Shown here in pieces: positions 1 through 13,078 of a stretch of DNA of 64,000 nt; position 1 is the stretch's first letter; the number at the start of each line of letters is the position of its first letter. The notes beneath the pieces are model-generated. The model was not told the origin of the DNA. It was given only the letters and a program-made list of their open reading frames with translations, and did no database searches. Source of the stretch: Aralia elata (Eukaryota; Streptophyta; Magnoliopsida; Apiales; Araliaceae); assembly GCA_034770075.1 (NCBI GenBank), contig CM068380.1, positions 80,733,393-80,797,392 of the forward strand. The letters are read 5' to 3'. The position numbers were made by a program, and so were the translations under genes.

Positions 1-490
1 GTTCTTATGGTCTCTTCTTGCAATTCACTCGCTACGATTTAATTTGAACAATGATTTATCTTGCGATTTTATATGTTAATTTTTTAATTATAAATTATGT
101 AAATAATTATAGTTGATAGTATTTTAACGATATATTTAATATAATGAACTGATCTCATAATTCTATTCAATATCATATATTAATATATTAATATACGTCA
201 TAATCATAATGCGACATAAAACTCTTGCAATACATAACAAGATTAATTTAATTTACTTGACTCCCTGATCAAATCTCTCCAAACCCATGCAAAAAGGTTG
301 GGAGTATTTTGCGCCCCCTCTTTCCCTTTAATATGATAAATCATTATAAAAAAATCTAAGTGTATCCTATTTGAAATTAATTTTAATAAAAAATAAGTAA
401 ACAAAAAGCGAAAAAAAAATTAAACAAAAATAATAAACTCTGCATTTCACAATATAAGAGTCATTTTTATTATTAAAATAAATTTAAGAT
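1..490. repeat. Direct repeat, arm A (mate at 3431-4170)
   Basis: From the first base to about 490 the sequence matches 3431-4170 in the same orientation, with scattered substitutions and small indels. Both arms share the motif ATGGTCTCTTCTTGCAATTC near the start and end with AAATAAATTTAAGAT. Arm B is longer only because a MITE sits inside it. No reading frame of note is present. The left edge coincides with the window edge, so the true repeat may extend further left. Confidence 0.85.
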
Positions 491-3430
491 AACAAGAACG
501 ATCAAACTAAAATTCTGTTAATACTCAAAAAGAAGTGAACTTCTTGTTCAAGTTGTTGAGTACCTAAGAAGACAAGTTTATTGTTATCTTAGCAGCACCT
601 CACAACAACTCTCATTTATCTGTTGCTTATTGTCTTAGTAACAATATTCTAAGTCTTAGTGACTTGAAGAGATCTAATTGATTGATCTGGACTGAGTATC
701 CCTATTCCAAAACTTGGTGACTCGAAGGAACCTAAGTGGTTCAATTGTAACAGATCTAAGTGATCTATATTCTTAGTGTATTTCCTACTCGCAAAGTAAA
801 AAGTGAACCAGGAGTTATTTAGTTTCTGAACCACTTAAAACTTTCTTGTGTCATTTATTTTCTGCATTTACTTTTATGTCTAGTTTTTATCTTATTTGTT
901 TGTGACTTAAAACCATAAAACTAAATTTGAAAATGTGATTTCTTCAAATCTTTAAGGGGGTTTTCAAATCATATTCCGTTGTACTTACCTAATACTGATT
1001 AACTAACTATTCGGTAATATATTCTTTAATCAAGTAATTTTTTTTAAAAGATCTATTCAACCCCCTTCTATATTTTTTTGGTGTCTTTGGGATACAACAT
1101 AGTTTATAAGAAGTAATAATTTCTTACTTTTCAAAAAATAACTTATAAATCATTTTAAAATAAGTAGATTGACTAAATGTAAAAACTATTTTACCTTTAT
1201 TTTAGAAATTTTTACATCTTATTTTAGCTTATAAATATTTTAACCAAATATTTTCATATTTTATTTTAGTTTAATATATAACTTATAAATTAAAATAGTG
1301 TCAAATATTTTTATTTAAAAGTTACTGCTTAAAATAACTTATCCTTGTTAGTTGATGTATTTGATTTACCAATATCAGGTAAGTTTTATACAATATAATG
1401 ATGGAAACACTTTCAAATTATTGTTTTCACAATTATACCTTTCAATGCTAATGACTGATATAACCCTCAAAATAAAAGTGCGTGTACGTTTTATTTTTTT
1501 TTAAAAAAAGAAAAATTTAAAGCCTCACTTTTATTTAACTTAATTTGGTTGTTTAACTTATGCTTATATATCTGACGACATAAACGTCATAAAATCTTGA
1601 GTACCCTTACTTTTAGAAAATACAGGATTACATAAAACACATTTATAGGCGAAATCGCAATAATAAAAATGATAAATATTAATAAAAAATAACAAAAATA
1701 AAATCATGAGTATTTTAATCAAATATTAAAATTTACACAAATCCCACACAGGCTTTAAAAAATTCACAATTAAAAGGATAAATCTTAATACTCGTCAGAT
1801 TTTTTTTTTAAAAAAATCAACCATAAAACTCCCTTTACTGGAAGGATGTACAGTATGAACCAAAATTAACATTTTACAATCAAAATTGCCATAAGTTTGA
1901 TACAAACATTCACCAACGAAATGTATTAAAATCTTAAAATCAACTATTATAAGGGTTATACTAGACCATTAACTATTTGTAAGATCCCTAGCATTAAGGT
2001 TGTAAAATGAACCAAATAGTTCGGGTTCGATTCGTACTCGCTCGACTAAAAATTCGATTTGAGTTCAACTCGAAATATAAATGATTCAAATACGAGCAAA
2101 TTTTAAAGTTCGATAAATTAATCATACCTCTTCAAATTGTAATTTTCTATTGATATTCGGATAATATTCGTTCAAATAGTTCAAACTGCTCGAGTTCGAT
2201 TCGAGATCGTGCTCGACTCGGTTGCTAAACGAATCTCAATCAAACCTTATTTCATACTCGATAATTTTTGTGAACCAAATCTGAGTAACTCAATACTCGG
2301 TTCGACTCGGTTCATTTACATCTTTACCTAACATTCATCTAAATTTAAACTATTATAAGAGTTATATTAGAGCATCAATTATTCTCTCTTTTTTAAATTA
2401 CTATTTTAAATTGTGTAAAAACACATTTATATTAACTTAAAATAGACGGAATAATACTAAGAGGGTGTCATCGTATTCTACTCAAAATTAAATTCTTCTA
2501 ACGATTTTATTATTATGATTCTTTCCTAACAACTCATCAGTATGCATAGCACATTTGCAGAGGAGGCCAACTGGGGGAAGAATAAGCTCAAAGCAGCTAC
2601 TAATTTAAATATGATTTGTTTTCACTTAGTCATCGCAATAATCATAACACATTTCTGCTTTATTTATTTATTTATTATTATTATTATTTGTCAAATGAGG
2701 TGCCTTTGACTTATTGTCATTATTGATACGACTGCTGGAAGAAGAACTCAACTCAGTTATAGATCAAATGTTGGGCCTGGGCCATAATGTTGTTTTTGTT
2801 TTTGTTTTGTCGGTGATTCATATTTTTCCTCAACTTCAAGTCTTCAACGTTGGTATGCAAGTGACACTTGCTAAAATACCAATTTCAACATCATTTCAAT
2901 GTCTCTGGTTGGTAGACTGTCTATTTTACTAGCTCATCAGTTTCTTGACTATTAAAATTTGATAAATTGATATTTTTATATATATATATATATTTAATAT
3001 GTTTATACGTATTTCTTAGATTTCGTTTCACTCTCATATACAAATTAATAATCATGTAAAAATAATAAATATACATATAAAAATAGTATTTTCTTTATAT
3101 CTGCCTGTGCTTGTAATAATCCAAATCAATATTGTAGATGGAAAAAAATTACCTACACATAGGGGAAAGAAAGAAAAAAAAAAAACCTTAAAATACTTTT
3201 CAGCACATGGTCGTACCATATCATAGATTAATCAAATTCTCTAATATTGGGGAGAAAAAAGTAGAAGGAAAAGAAATAAAGACAAAAGAAAACATTATCT
3301 ATCAGTGGCAGAGGGTGGCAGGTGAGTATTTTGTTGGTCTGTCATGTCATAACTAACGGTATATTTTGCTCTATAAATTATCTATTACTAAATTACATAG
3401 TAATGTGCTTTAGCTGTCCAACCTTGTCTC
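491..3430. other. Intergenic spacer between the repeat arms
   Basis: AT-rich DNA with no supportable gene. The longest ORF (2714-2932, 72 codons) resembles nothing I know and lacks splice or codon support. It contains an inverted-repeat element (1999-2323). That element is flanked by related direct repeats of about 33 bp near 1943 and 2350, each containing ACTATTATAAG followed by GTTATA. The rest is low-complexity A/T sequence. Confidence 0.6.
1999..2323. mobile_element. Inverted-repeat MITE-like element, possibly hAT-type
   Basis: The left end reads GGTTGTAAAATGAACC. The right end, reverse-complemented, reads GATGTAAATGAACCGAGTCG, forming an imperfect terminal inverted repeat. The interior is rich in TTCGA/CTCGA motifs (GTTCGATTCG, CTCGAGTTCGATTCGAG), unlike its AT-rich surroundings. 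The style resembles short non-autonomous hAT elements common in plants, but I could not define an 8-bp target-site duplication, so the superfamily is a guess. Confidence 0.5.
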
Positions 3431-4170
3431 GTTGTTATGGTCTCTTCTTGCAATTCACCCGCTACAATTAAATTTGGATAATTATAATTTATCTTACGAT
3501 TTTATATTTTAATTTTTTTTAATTATAAATTACACATATAATCATAGTTGATAGTAATTTTAATAATATATTTAATATAATGAATTAATTTTATAATTTT
3601 ATTCAATCTCATGTATTAATATACGTTATAATCGTAAAACTCTTATAATATATAGCAAGACTAATTTAATTTAGTTGACAACCTAATCAAATATCTCCAA
3701 ACCCATGCAAAAAGGTTAGGAGTATTTTCCGCCCCCTCTTTCCCTTTAATATGGTAAATCATTACTCACTCTGTCTCAAATTAATTGTTTAATTTTGATT
3801 TTTTAAAGTCAAATTGACTATTTTTAGAATTAATAATTAAACATATATAAATATATTTCTAAAATTATAAAAATTCGGGTTAGTAATAAATTGTATATAC
3901 TTTCTTTTGGTTATAATCTCTTCACCTATATTTTAGCAAAAATAGTAAAAAGATTAGTTTTAAAAATGGTCAATTTGACTTTAAAAAGTTAAACTGAGCA
4001 ATTAATTTGGGACGAAGGGAGTAATTTTTTTTTTATCTAAGTGTGTTCTATTTGAAATTAATTTTGATAAAAATAAGTAAACAAAAAACTGAAATTTTTT
4101 TAGACAAAAATAAAAAACCCTGCATTTCAAAATATAAGAGTCATTTTTATTATTAAAATAAATTTAAGAT
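3431..4170. repeat. Direct repeat, arm B (mate at 1-490)
   Basis: Second copy of the 1-490 repeat, same orientation, interrupted by the 257-bp MITE at 3765-4021. After removal of the MITE and one TA the two arms align end to end, including the pyrimidine-rich CGCCCCCTCTTTCCCTTTAA block. The right end of homology is AAATAAATTTAAGAT at 4170. Confidence 0.85.
3765..4021. mobile_element. Stowaway-like MITE with TA target duplication
   Basis: 257-bp element with terminal inverted repeats (left CTCACTCTGTCTCAAATTAA; right end reverse-complemented CTCCCTTCGTCCCAAATTAA). Inverted homology continues inward (TCAAATTGACTATTTTTAGA against TCAAATTGACCATTTTTAAA). It is flanked by TA at 3763-3764 and 4022-4023. 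The mate arm at 1-490 has one TA at the same place, a clean empty site. A second member of the family lies at 62001-62255. TA target and CTCCCTC-type ends are Stowaway (Tc1/mariner) hallmarks. Confidence 0.88.
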
Positions 4171-4639
4171 ATTTTAAAAATTAAAATTTATATAAATATA
4201 AAAAAAATCACTAATTACAAGATTTATTCATTCCACATCTCATATGATTGCATTTGAATTAGTATTTGTCACCAATTTACTTCTACAAATTAACATAGTT
4301 CTTATAATGTGGAGCGGAACAAATATTATATATGTTTGTAATTTTATGTATTTTTAGATATTATAAGAAATACATATTATATTTATATTATTAAGGGAGA
4401 TCAAAGCGAACAATTGTTTTAAATTTGCAAGCCAGGTAACTTGTGTATATAAAACCTCAAGATTAACCTTTCTAGATCCAGAATCAGAATCTCCAAAATT
4501 TGCCGTATTTTTTAAAAGATGGATAAAATAAAAGGAGTAATACTAAACGACACCGTTGAATCCCACTGTTACGCGTGCAAACGGGGTCTGTACGCCGTTG
4601 AAACGTGGGAGTAGAAGTAATTAAAAACCAACTTCACTA
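4171..4639. other. Intergenic, presumed promoter side of the IQD gene
   Basis: No ORF of note. AT-rich up to about 4500, then the base composition rises over 4550-4760, which probably marks the promoter and transcribed leader of the downstream IQD gene. No single TATA box can be chosen with confidence. Confidence 0.4.
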
Positions 4640-5910
4640 AAAAAGCGACTGCAGATTGCAGAACTACACAACACTGTTGAAGAAAGAGAGCAGAGAGAGA
4701 AAGGGGGAAGCTTAGCAAACGGTGGAGTGCAGGGTCCTTACTATTAAGCCAACAAGTGCAGGACGCTAATTCAAGGTATATATATATGTATAGCATTTGA
4801 TTTTACTTCCATTTCAATCTTTCTAAATCTGACCTTTTTTCAAACGGTGGAGTACTTCTCTTCGACTCTTCCCTTTTCTTTTCTGGAGTAGCATTTTTTT
4901 CAAGATGCTCCAATTGGCACACACTCAAGTTTCTCTATTTTCTATGTTTTTTTTAGAATAGAATTTGGTGCCCTGGGAATGGCAGTTTTTGGGTCTTAGA
5001 TCCCTTTAGTTTTCAGGTATATTCAGATCTGAAGCACATTGGCCCAAACACATTTCATTATGAGGTTTATATACTTTTTATGTCTTTGAGGATGATATTG
5101 ATATTTAATTTTCTGTGCTTACCAGATCTTGGAAATTTTCGGAGGTGTTCTTTGTTTGTCATATTGTTTGATTTGTTTTGTAGTTAAATTTGTACTTCTG
5201 TTCGGTTCATGTGGAAAGATTTTGCTTTTTCCTTTGAAAATCTTATAGTAAGTTACGGTTAATTGAGTGTGAAAAAGTTAAGAGTGGGTTTTGCATTTTT
5301 GTTGTCTTAGTATGAAGTATTTGTTTTCATTTCACTGTTAATTGTGAGATCTCAGTGTCAGTTTATTGCAAATTTATTCTTTGGGAGATCATTTTTGCCC
5401 CTTCGTTTCATATCTTATTTGCTACTATATGATTGCAAGTAGAGAAATTGGTGTTAGCTGGGCGATGATGAGATCTGACTGTAGCAAGAAGAATGCTTGT
5501 ATTTATGCCCTTTTAATACGTGATGATAGCATATAGAGCCATGAGCTAGTATGAGAATTTTCAATTCTGTGGCTGTTATTTGATTGGATAGTTTATCACA
5601 TTTTTTAAGAGAATATTGCTGAAAAAGTATTCGAAGGACATTCTGTACAAGTCATCTTTTAGTTGGATACTGAAGTTTTTGTGATTTTTTATGTGAGAAG
5701 ATAAGATTGAGCAAAGTGAATGGTTTTATTATTTTCTTTTGCACTTTTTAATACTTCGTATCTGTTTTTGTAATTTTTATGTAGTATGTAGTGTTTTTCA
5801 GCTCAATAGAGCTTGTTATAAGTCACTTTTATTCATGCTGGGGCTTATATATCGGGAAACATGCAGGTGACAATTTCAGGCTCCACTGTTTCTGACGGGA
5901 TCTGTGAGCA
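4640..5910 (+). promoter_or_regulatory. 5'UTR exon and long leader intron of the IQD gene
   Basis: A GA-rich leader (AGAAAGAGAGCAGAGAGAG near 4681) runs to a donor at 4775/4776 (TCAAG|GTATAT). An intron of about 1.09 kb, T-rich and without coding frames, ends at ATGCAG (5866). The next exon carries 44 nt of leader (5867-5910) before the ATG at 5911. Long first introns in the 5'UTR are common in plant genes and often raise expression. The transcription start is not determined. Confidence 0.5.
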
Positions 5911-8900
5911 ATGGGTAAATCACCAGGAAAATGGATCAAGACTGTGCTTTTTGGGAAGAAATCATCAAAATCTAATTTCTCAAAGGTAAGAATTGTTATT
6001 TTAGCTCTTTATTTCCTTTTATATTTTCCCCTCACCGCTCGTGTTCATGATGTCTTTCTGACTGCTTCTCTGTCCTACTTGCAAATACTCCGTCTATGAT
6101 CCGTCTGATAATGAGAGAGACTCGTTTCTTTTGTTGACTTTCCCCCCTGATTATTAGGGTTTTTCTTGGACATGATTAGACATAATTTTTTTGTATTAAT
6201 TTATTTCCAATATTGAACTTCCAAGAGTAAAATTTACTAATGCAAACATTAATATCCAAAAACAAAAAATTATATATATCTATATATAACTATGTATGTA
6301 TGTATATATATGTTGCTTCTTTGAATTTAAAAGTCATTTGGAATGTAGCCCTTTATTTATTTGGTTTCCATTTGAAGTTATTGATCTCTTGAGAATAATG
6401 CAAGTGCTAAATTTACAATCCTGTCTCGTAATTTGTATGAAGGATGTTACAATTGAGAGGAAAGCATCTTTAGCTGCCAAGGCGCCGTCTAGTGATTTGG
6501 CTGAGAATCCTTCAGTGGTTTTTGATCCAACTCCTCAGACCACTGATAAAGGTAGAGATCAGACAGAAATTGAGAGGGGTGTTGCAAACTTGCCATCTTC
6601 TGAGGTTACATTATTGTCTGGAGTGCAAGGTGCAGATGGTCAAGGTACCATTGTATTAAATTCAGCAGACAGTGATGAACTAAACAGGCAACAACAAGCT
6701 GCTACGAAGGTACAGGCGGCATTCAGGGGCTACTTGGTAATATTCTATGGCATTGAGTACTGCAATTCTTGCAATAAACTCTTTGTTAAGAACATGATTA
6801 AACTGATTCACTTTTTCTTCTTGTGCATTTAGTCTGCGTCTGTTATAATATAATGTTTATGGAGTGAGGCTGAGTTCCCCTCACCCCTTCAGTCTCATTT
6901 GGAAGCACTTTTTGTACTGATTAAATATTTTGTTACTGCATTTGTTTATCATGTTCATTATCTGCGAAACATTACTTTTCTTGCCACAAGAAAAGTGCTC
7001 GGGTCTTTGTCTTGGGGTTCAAATGCCCAACTGTTTATATTGGCCAATGTATGGCAGTATTATTGTTTGATATTGATATTGGAACTTTCACAGAGAAAAA
7101 ATAAATTGCTGATCTTGTATTGTCTCTGGCTCTCTGCTGTTAAACTTATACTTTTACTTACCTACTCTGCTTAAACATTTGACTTGCAGGGAAAATTCCT
7201 AACAGTTCTGAATCATGTGAATTCTTCATAGTACTTTTAGTTTTATGTTTATTATTGGCCCCTCTACATAGAATTTAATTTGTAACTAGAACACATGTCA
7301 TATGATCACTGGTTTCTGATGTGAAATCTGGTGTTGAAACCTACATTGGGAAATCTCATCAAAAAATTAATAGTTGTATATCTCATCATCTACTTGCTTT
7401 GTTTGTCTCTGTGTCCTATATATTGGAATTTGGGGCTTTGATGTCTTATATGTCTGCATCCTTTTTAGGTTTAAACTGCGTTTCCTCTTTAATCAATGAA
7501 TAATCTTGAACAAAAAATTATTCAGTGTGCCGATAGCTATGAAACAAACAATTGAATTTGTTGTACATGTAGTTAACATAATGTGTCTGTGTGTTAGATG
7601 TTAAAACCTTCTTGGTCTGTATCATGATCATTGGTTATAAGTTACTGTGCACAACTGCACATGGAAAAATGAAAAATATATTATCATTTGCTGTTAGTGA
7701 ACAAACATATCCATGTTTTTCTTCCCCCTCATAAGAGATGTCTTTTAGACTTTTCTAATATATTACTTGGTTCAAGTTTATTATGTTCCTAATATCATTT
7801 GGTATTTGTTATAATGTGAAGGCGCACCGGGCATTCTGGGCCCTCAAGGGCATCATAAGGTTGCAAGCACTTGTTCGTGGGCACTTGGTACGTAGACAGG
7901 CTGTCGCAACTTTGCAATGCATGCAAGCAATTGTTAAGTTTCAGGCACTGGTTCGTGGGCGAATTGTCAGACTTTCTGATGCTGGACGTGAAGTGGTTAA
8001 TAAGCTCGGAGGACCCAAGGTAACTACTTGATTGCGTCGTACATGACTTCTACTTGCATAGATAATCTTAATTCATTTATGATCCTGAAGTAGCTTCTGA
8101 CTTTCTATCATGACTACTCTCCTAATATTCTTTAGCATTTTCATGCCTTATTCTTTTTAGGCATCTAGTGGAAACGTATGTTAAGATTGATATTAATTGT
8201 TCATATCTAGCTTTTGATCTGAATATCTGATTAAATTGTTGTGAAATTTCTTTTCCACTCTGTTCTATTTGGGACGTATTTGCTATACAAGTAGATAAGT
8301 TTTGAAAGTTTGCGTCTCCATCTTAACTGCGAAGGAAAATGGGCAAAGTGGGGAAGGGATGAAGGTAGGCAAGGCCAATACCCCTCCAAGCTGTTGGACA
8401 TGTTCTCTTGTATAGGGGTTATGCATTTGCAATCTCCATCAGAACACCCCCCTCCCCCCCCCCCACACACACAAAAAGAAAGTGAAAAAGAAAACCAGTG
8501 ACAAACACAACTACAAAATGTAACTCTTCTGTAACTGCTTTAATGTCTCAAATAAGGTTCAAACAGTTTGCGTTTAATTATTATTGAATGATTTTGTCTT
8601 CACTTGAAAATTCAACGAGCATCAAAAGGATAAGCAGATTAGCAGACTAGGCAATATTTCTATACGAGCTAAAGAAAAAAGAGAAAATGTTTAAACTTCA
8701 CAACAAGTGGTAAAAATGAGTTGTCATACTTGTCAGTATTTATTAATTTATTTAATGTCTTGCACAAGAAGTCTTGGATTGATAAGATTAAAATGCTGGA
8801 TTATTTCTTGGGTACTCAAATGCTCATGCTCTTTGTTCGTAGTTATTTTTCTTCATCTATCTTTTATCATTCTGGTAAATTTCATCATTGTGTCTTCTTC

Positions 8901-11622
8901 ACTAAAACTATTTTATTTCTTTCATTGGACTTATGTTATCTGTATTTCATGTTCTATGATTTATCAGGTTAAGCGGGTGGACATGCCTCAAGTACATTTG
9001 TTTCTCGAATCACTGAACCGATCAACTAATCCTTTTGTTAGGAAGGTATTCTCAACTTTTATGTTTGATTTAATATGCCTGAAACGTTTCCTTTTAACAT
9101 TTTCAATGGGATTTTCTTGGGTGGGTTGGTGGTTGTTTTGGGGGGGGGGATCTAAAGCAACCTCCTAGCCACCTATAGTGCTCATGAAGGATGTTTTCTG
9201 GGCAATTGCCACATATCAAGCAGAAGGGGTTGTGCGTACCATATACCATATCCCTTAATAAAGTAGTCCCGTCAATATGTAGACGGGATTAATTTTTTTT
9301 CTTTTTTTCTTTCCCGTTTCTTCCCAAATAAAGGCTCCTTACTCCCTAGTAGCACCAAGGTTGTGCAGAGAAAGCATTATAGGCTTAGTAACTGCACCTG
9401 AAAATTTAGCCATGTTTTATCATTGAGAAGCCTCATTTTGTTTGTTAAAAGCTATGTTACTCGGACTCGGATGGAGTGTCTGGTTGGACACGGTATCCGA
9501 CACGGGTACTTCTCAATTTTGCCAATTTTTTACACTAAAGTGAAGTATCTTGTCCAAGTGTCGGGTTTCGGACATGGGTACTTTAGGGCAAACTGAAGAG
9601 TCCGAGTAACACTGGTTAAAAGTGAACCAGACTATCAAATACTCCTTTTATTGAAAAATTTGAAATCAACATGCTAGGATTGATGTTTGGTGTAATTGTA
9701 TATTAATCTAAACTTTTTTTTTCCCCTTCCTGTAATGATGACGAGGGTAATATATATTTACTTATATTAAATTTATTAAGCTCCTATAGTACCCTTGTAA
9801 AATGCTGCACCTGATAGCTCATAATTACGAAGAATTGGCAGGTGCCTTTGATTAACCTACTTACTATATCACAGAGAACTGCCCGTGCAAATTAATTATT
9901 ATAAAGTCATATTTTATGTCCACAAATAATGACCTATTGATAAAAGTAAAGTGATAAATTAATTAAATTGGATCCTTTTTCTTTTGAGTGTTTTTTTTAC
10001 TAGATGGAGTGAAGTTGACGTCGTTCTTTGTTGATTAATGTAGCTTCTAGCTTCATCACCTACTGCTATGCCCCTAAGTCTCCAGTATGATTTAGGTGAA
10101 CCAAATTCAGCTTGGAACTGGCTTGAGCGTTGGTCCTCATATTGCTTTTGGGTACCACTAGCACAGCCAAAGAAGATTCTTCAGGCAAAGCCTAGGAGAA
10201 AGCAGGCTAACATTCAAACTGAAGAAATAGAAGCAGCAAGGCCAAAAAGAAGTGTCCGGAAAGTCCCTTCAGTAAATGGTGACAGTAGTTCATTGCATAC
10301 CGCAGAGTATGAAAAACCTAAACGTAATCCAAGGAAAGTATCGAGTCATCAGCCAGAATCAGCGCAAGAGCAACCTCAAAATGAACTCGAAAAGGTTAAA
10401 CGTAACCTGAGAAAAGTCTCCTCGTCTGCGTCAGTGCCTTGTGATAAGCCAGAAGCTGTAACTGAGAAACCACAGAGCAATCAGCGAAAAGCATCTGGCT
10501 CAGCCACTCCTGATGCTTCTGAGCAGGTTGTAGATCACACTTCTGAAAAATTAAGTGATTCATCTATTGCATTATCCAAACAGCCTGTGGCAGAAGCACC
10601 TCCAGAATCATTGGTAGTTGATAAACCACTTGACGTGCTGTGTGATAATCTCTCTGCTGTTGAGCTAGATCCTTTAGGAAACAGTGGGAAGGTCGAGAAC
10701 ATTCCCATAGTTAACAATGAACAAGTCTCTAAGGAAGATCAAAATCAAACTAGCAAGGAAAACCAGAAAACAAGGAGGAGAAGATCTTACCCAGTGAAGC
10801 AGGAATATCCTGAGAGTGTTTTGCAGAACTCACCCACCTTACCAAGCTATATGCAAGCAACTGAATCCGCAAAGGCAAAGCTTAGAGCTCAAGAATCCCA
10901 AAGGTTATGTGACGATGAGGTTGAAAATAGTTTCACAAGGCGGCATTCTCTGCCAGCCTCGACCAATGTCAAGCTGAGTTCTCCATCACCTCGAATGCAG
11001 AAGCCGCTACAAGCAAATGGAAAAGGGGGAAGCAAAAGTAACAGATCTCTTACTTCTTCTAGAGATGGTAAGGACAGAAATTTGTGATTCTGTCATGCTA
11101 TTATCCACATCTTACAAAATTAAATGATCTCTTATTTTGTGTTATTTCTTGCTTTAGAGTTGAATTGAATCCCGGAGGAAACCTTTGGTAGGGTGATTTA
11201 AGAATGGGAAGCATAATGTTCTTTTTTGCTTACATTACTGGATATTTTTTGTTTTTAATGTCTGTGATTTCCTGTGATTTTTGAACTTGATGTGCTCATT
11301 TGAACTCTCTTTTGCTTATACATACATGCCTACAAATTCTGAACAACTTGTGCCATTTACTTTTCCTGTCTGTCTGTCTCTTATCCGGCATGTGCAAAGA
11401 TATAAACTAGTAAATTCGTAGGCACGATTTTCTAGTTAACTACATGGTTTCCATATTTAGAAGTCAGGTTTCTTTTGTTTGCAATCTCCAATCTCCAGTA
11501 ATGTACTGTTTTTGTTGTTTTAGAAAGATTATTTTTGGGAGCCATTATGTTATTTTCTGATTAATTTTGTGGATACTTTTTCCATCTCAGAGAAGTTGTC
11601 CCAGGCTGGATGGAGGAGGTGA
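5911..11622 (+). CDS. IQ67-domain protein, IQD31-like (calmodulin-binding scaffold)
   Basis: Six coding exons join in frame: 5911-5985, 6443-6736, 7822-8019, 8968-9045, 10044-11067, 11591-11622, giving 566 residues. The start MGKSPGKWIKTVLFGKKSSK is the usual basic N-terminus. The IQ67 domain spans about residues 109-175, with tandem IQ motifs (KVQAAFRGYLAHRAF, IIRLQALVRGHLVRRQAV, IVKFQALVRGRIVR). A phase-0 intron interrupts the first motif, a family hallmark. Residues 216 onward carry the LLASSP and WLERWSSYCFWVPLAQPKK blocks seen in IQD31-type proteins. Then come four loosely repeated basic motifs (KRSVRKVPS, KRNPRKVSS, KRNLRKVSS, SNQRKASG) and a conserved basic tail. IQD proteins bind calmodulin and associate with microtubules, membranes or nucleus. 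The last exon encodes EKLSQAGWRR; without that splice the frame ends GKDRNL at 11087 (562 residues). Clade assignment is from memory of the family. Confidence 0.92.
9456..9610. mobile_element. 155-bp inverted-repeat element in IQD intron 4
   Basis: Begins GTTACTCGGACTC and ends with its perfect reverse complement GAGTCCGAGTAAC. The interior holds CGGACACGGG-like motifs in both orientations (GACACGGTATCCGACACGGG; TCGGGTTTCGGACATGGG), so it can fold as a hairpin. It lies wholly inside the roughly 1-kb intron between exons 4 and 5 and touches neither splice site. It resembles a dispersed short repeat common in dicot genomes. No target-site duplication was defined. Confidence 0.7.
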
Positions 11623-13078
11623 CCGTGGTTGGCTTTTAAACAGTATGAAGGGAGTGACTATACTTGACTGCTGTTCTTGATATGTTTCTCGTCGTGCAAA
11701 ATCCTGTTGTATAAGGAATGGAACTTGAACCATAACATTTGTTTGATGTGCCCTTTGTCTTTTAATGTTTTCTTTGGCATCTATATGGTGTTACAAGGGA
11801 ATGTATAGTCAGTGACCCCACAGTTTGTTTTGAATTTAATTAACTTCATTCATTTATGTTTTTTTCTTTAGTTTACAGTTTGACTCGAGCATTGTAAGAT
11901 GTATTAACCTCGTGTATGCTTTGAACCTTTGAAAATGTGCTTGAATTCTCACTTTTGGAAAATTCTATATTTTTTTCCTGAGGTAGTTTCAGGCATTTGT
12001 CCAAGTCTTGTTGTATACCTTATTTATTTATTTTTATTTTTTTAAGTTTGTGACCCCAAATCAAGATATATCCATGCTTAGTATGCACTTAAATTGTTTC
12101 TTCAGTCACTTCACTATGTAAAAGTATTGTTGGATTCAGTGTAGGCTTAGTAATGTGAATTATGTATGTAATGGCAGACATAAGTGGAATTAGGTTTATG
12201 TGATATGGGCTGGGCTTAATATGATATACCAGCGCCGTTCCTACTGCAGCCTGCATTCCAAGTTACATACGATGTTTTGGTCCTCTTTTTTTTAATTAAT
12301 TAATTTATTTTTTAAATGATATGTGAGAAATATATGTGATGTCCCCTCCTCCTGCGGGATTTTCGATTGCTTAACAGAACAGCAAAATGATGCGGAAGTT
12401 AATCTTCCATAAGATACGAATAGACCAGAATAGTCGATGTGAATTTAATATTAAATATAGTACTAATATGAAATCTCTCTCCGGATTATGTGACAATTTA
12501 TTGTCAACGGTGATACCGTGATAGTTAATGACACTTATTTTAAAGCTATTTGAACAGTTTGGTTCAATCATAATTTTATCCACAACCATTCCGCTTCTAA
12601 TTTAATTTTGGTAGGTATCAACTTGTTAGCTGCCATCTATTCTTAGAAAGTCAATGGCCGGGTAATACTGCATTACAAGTTAACAATAGTGCATTAGCCA
12701 CTACAGCTATTTGGTTGTGATAATGGTCCAAAATCTCACTGCCCAAATTTGGTATTTAATCAATGACAATTTTCATTTTATCAATTTCACTAATGATAAT
12801 TGTCATCTCACCATTTTCATCAAAATCACTTTGTTTTGAGATGTTGCTTCAACCAACAAGTATATATTTGTGTGTGTATTATTAGCATTTCAATTATCAG
12901 ATTTTATTCTAGTATTTGGAACAATCTATATATATTGATCATAATAATACGTGTTTATTTATACCATATAATTGATCAGTGGGATTCCATCACTGAAATT
13001 GGTCCCAAAATAATTCTAGGCAGTTTCAGGTTACAAAAACAATTTAGACACCTGATTATTTTTTTAGAACTTTACCCA
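11623..13078. other. IQD 3'UTR and intergenic spacer between convergent genes
   Basis: The first few hundred bases after the TGA at 11620-11622 are probably the IQD 3'UTR. The remainder, to the stop codon of the oppositely oriented PQQ-type gene at 13079, is AT-rich with no supportable gene. ORFs at 12371-12589 (-) and 12800-13102 (+) look like chance frames. Confidence 0.6.

Noticed and set aside
2714..2932. 72-codon ORF upstream of the IQD gene
   Set aside because: No recognisable domain, no splice context and low-complexity hydrophobic composition; chance ORF.
8231..8501. Overlapping ORFs on both strands with poly-Gly or poly-Pro runs
   Set aside because: Driven by the C-run at 8448-8463 within IQD intron 3; not coding.
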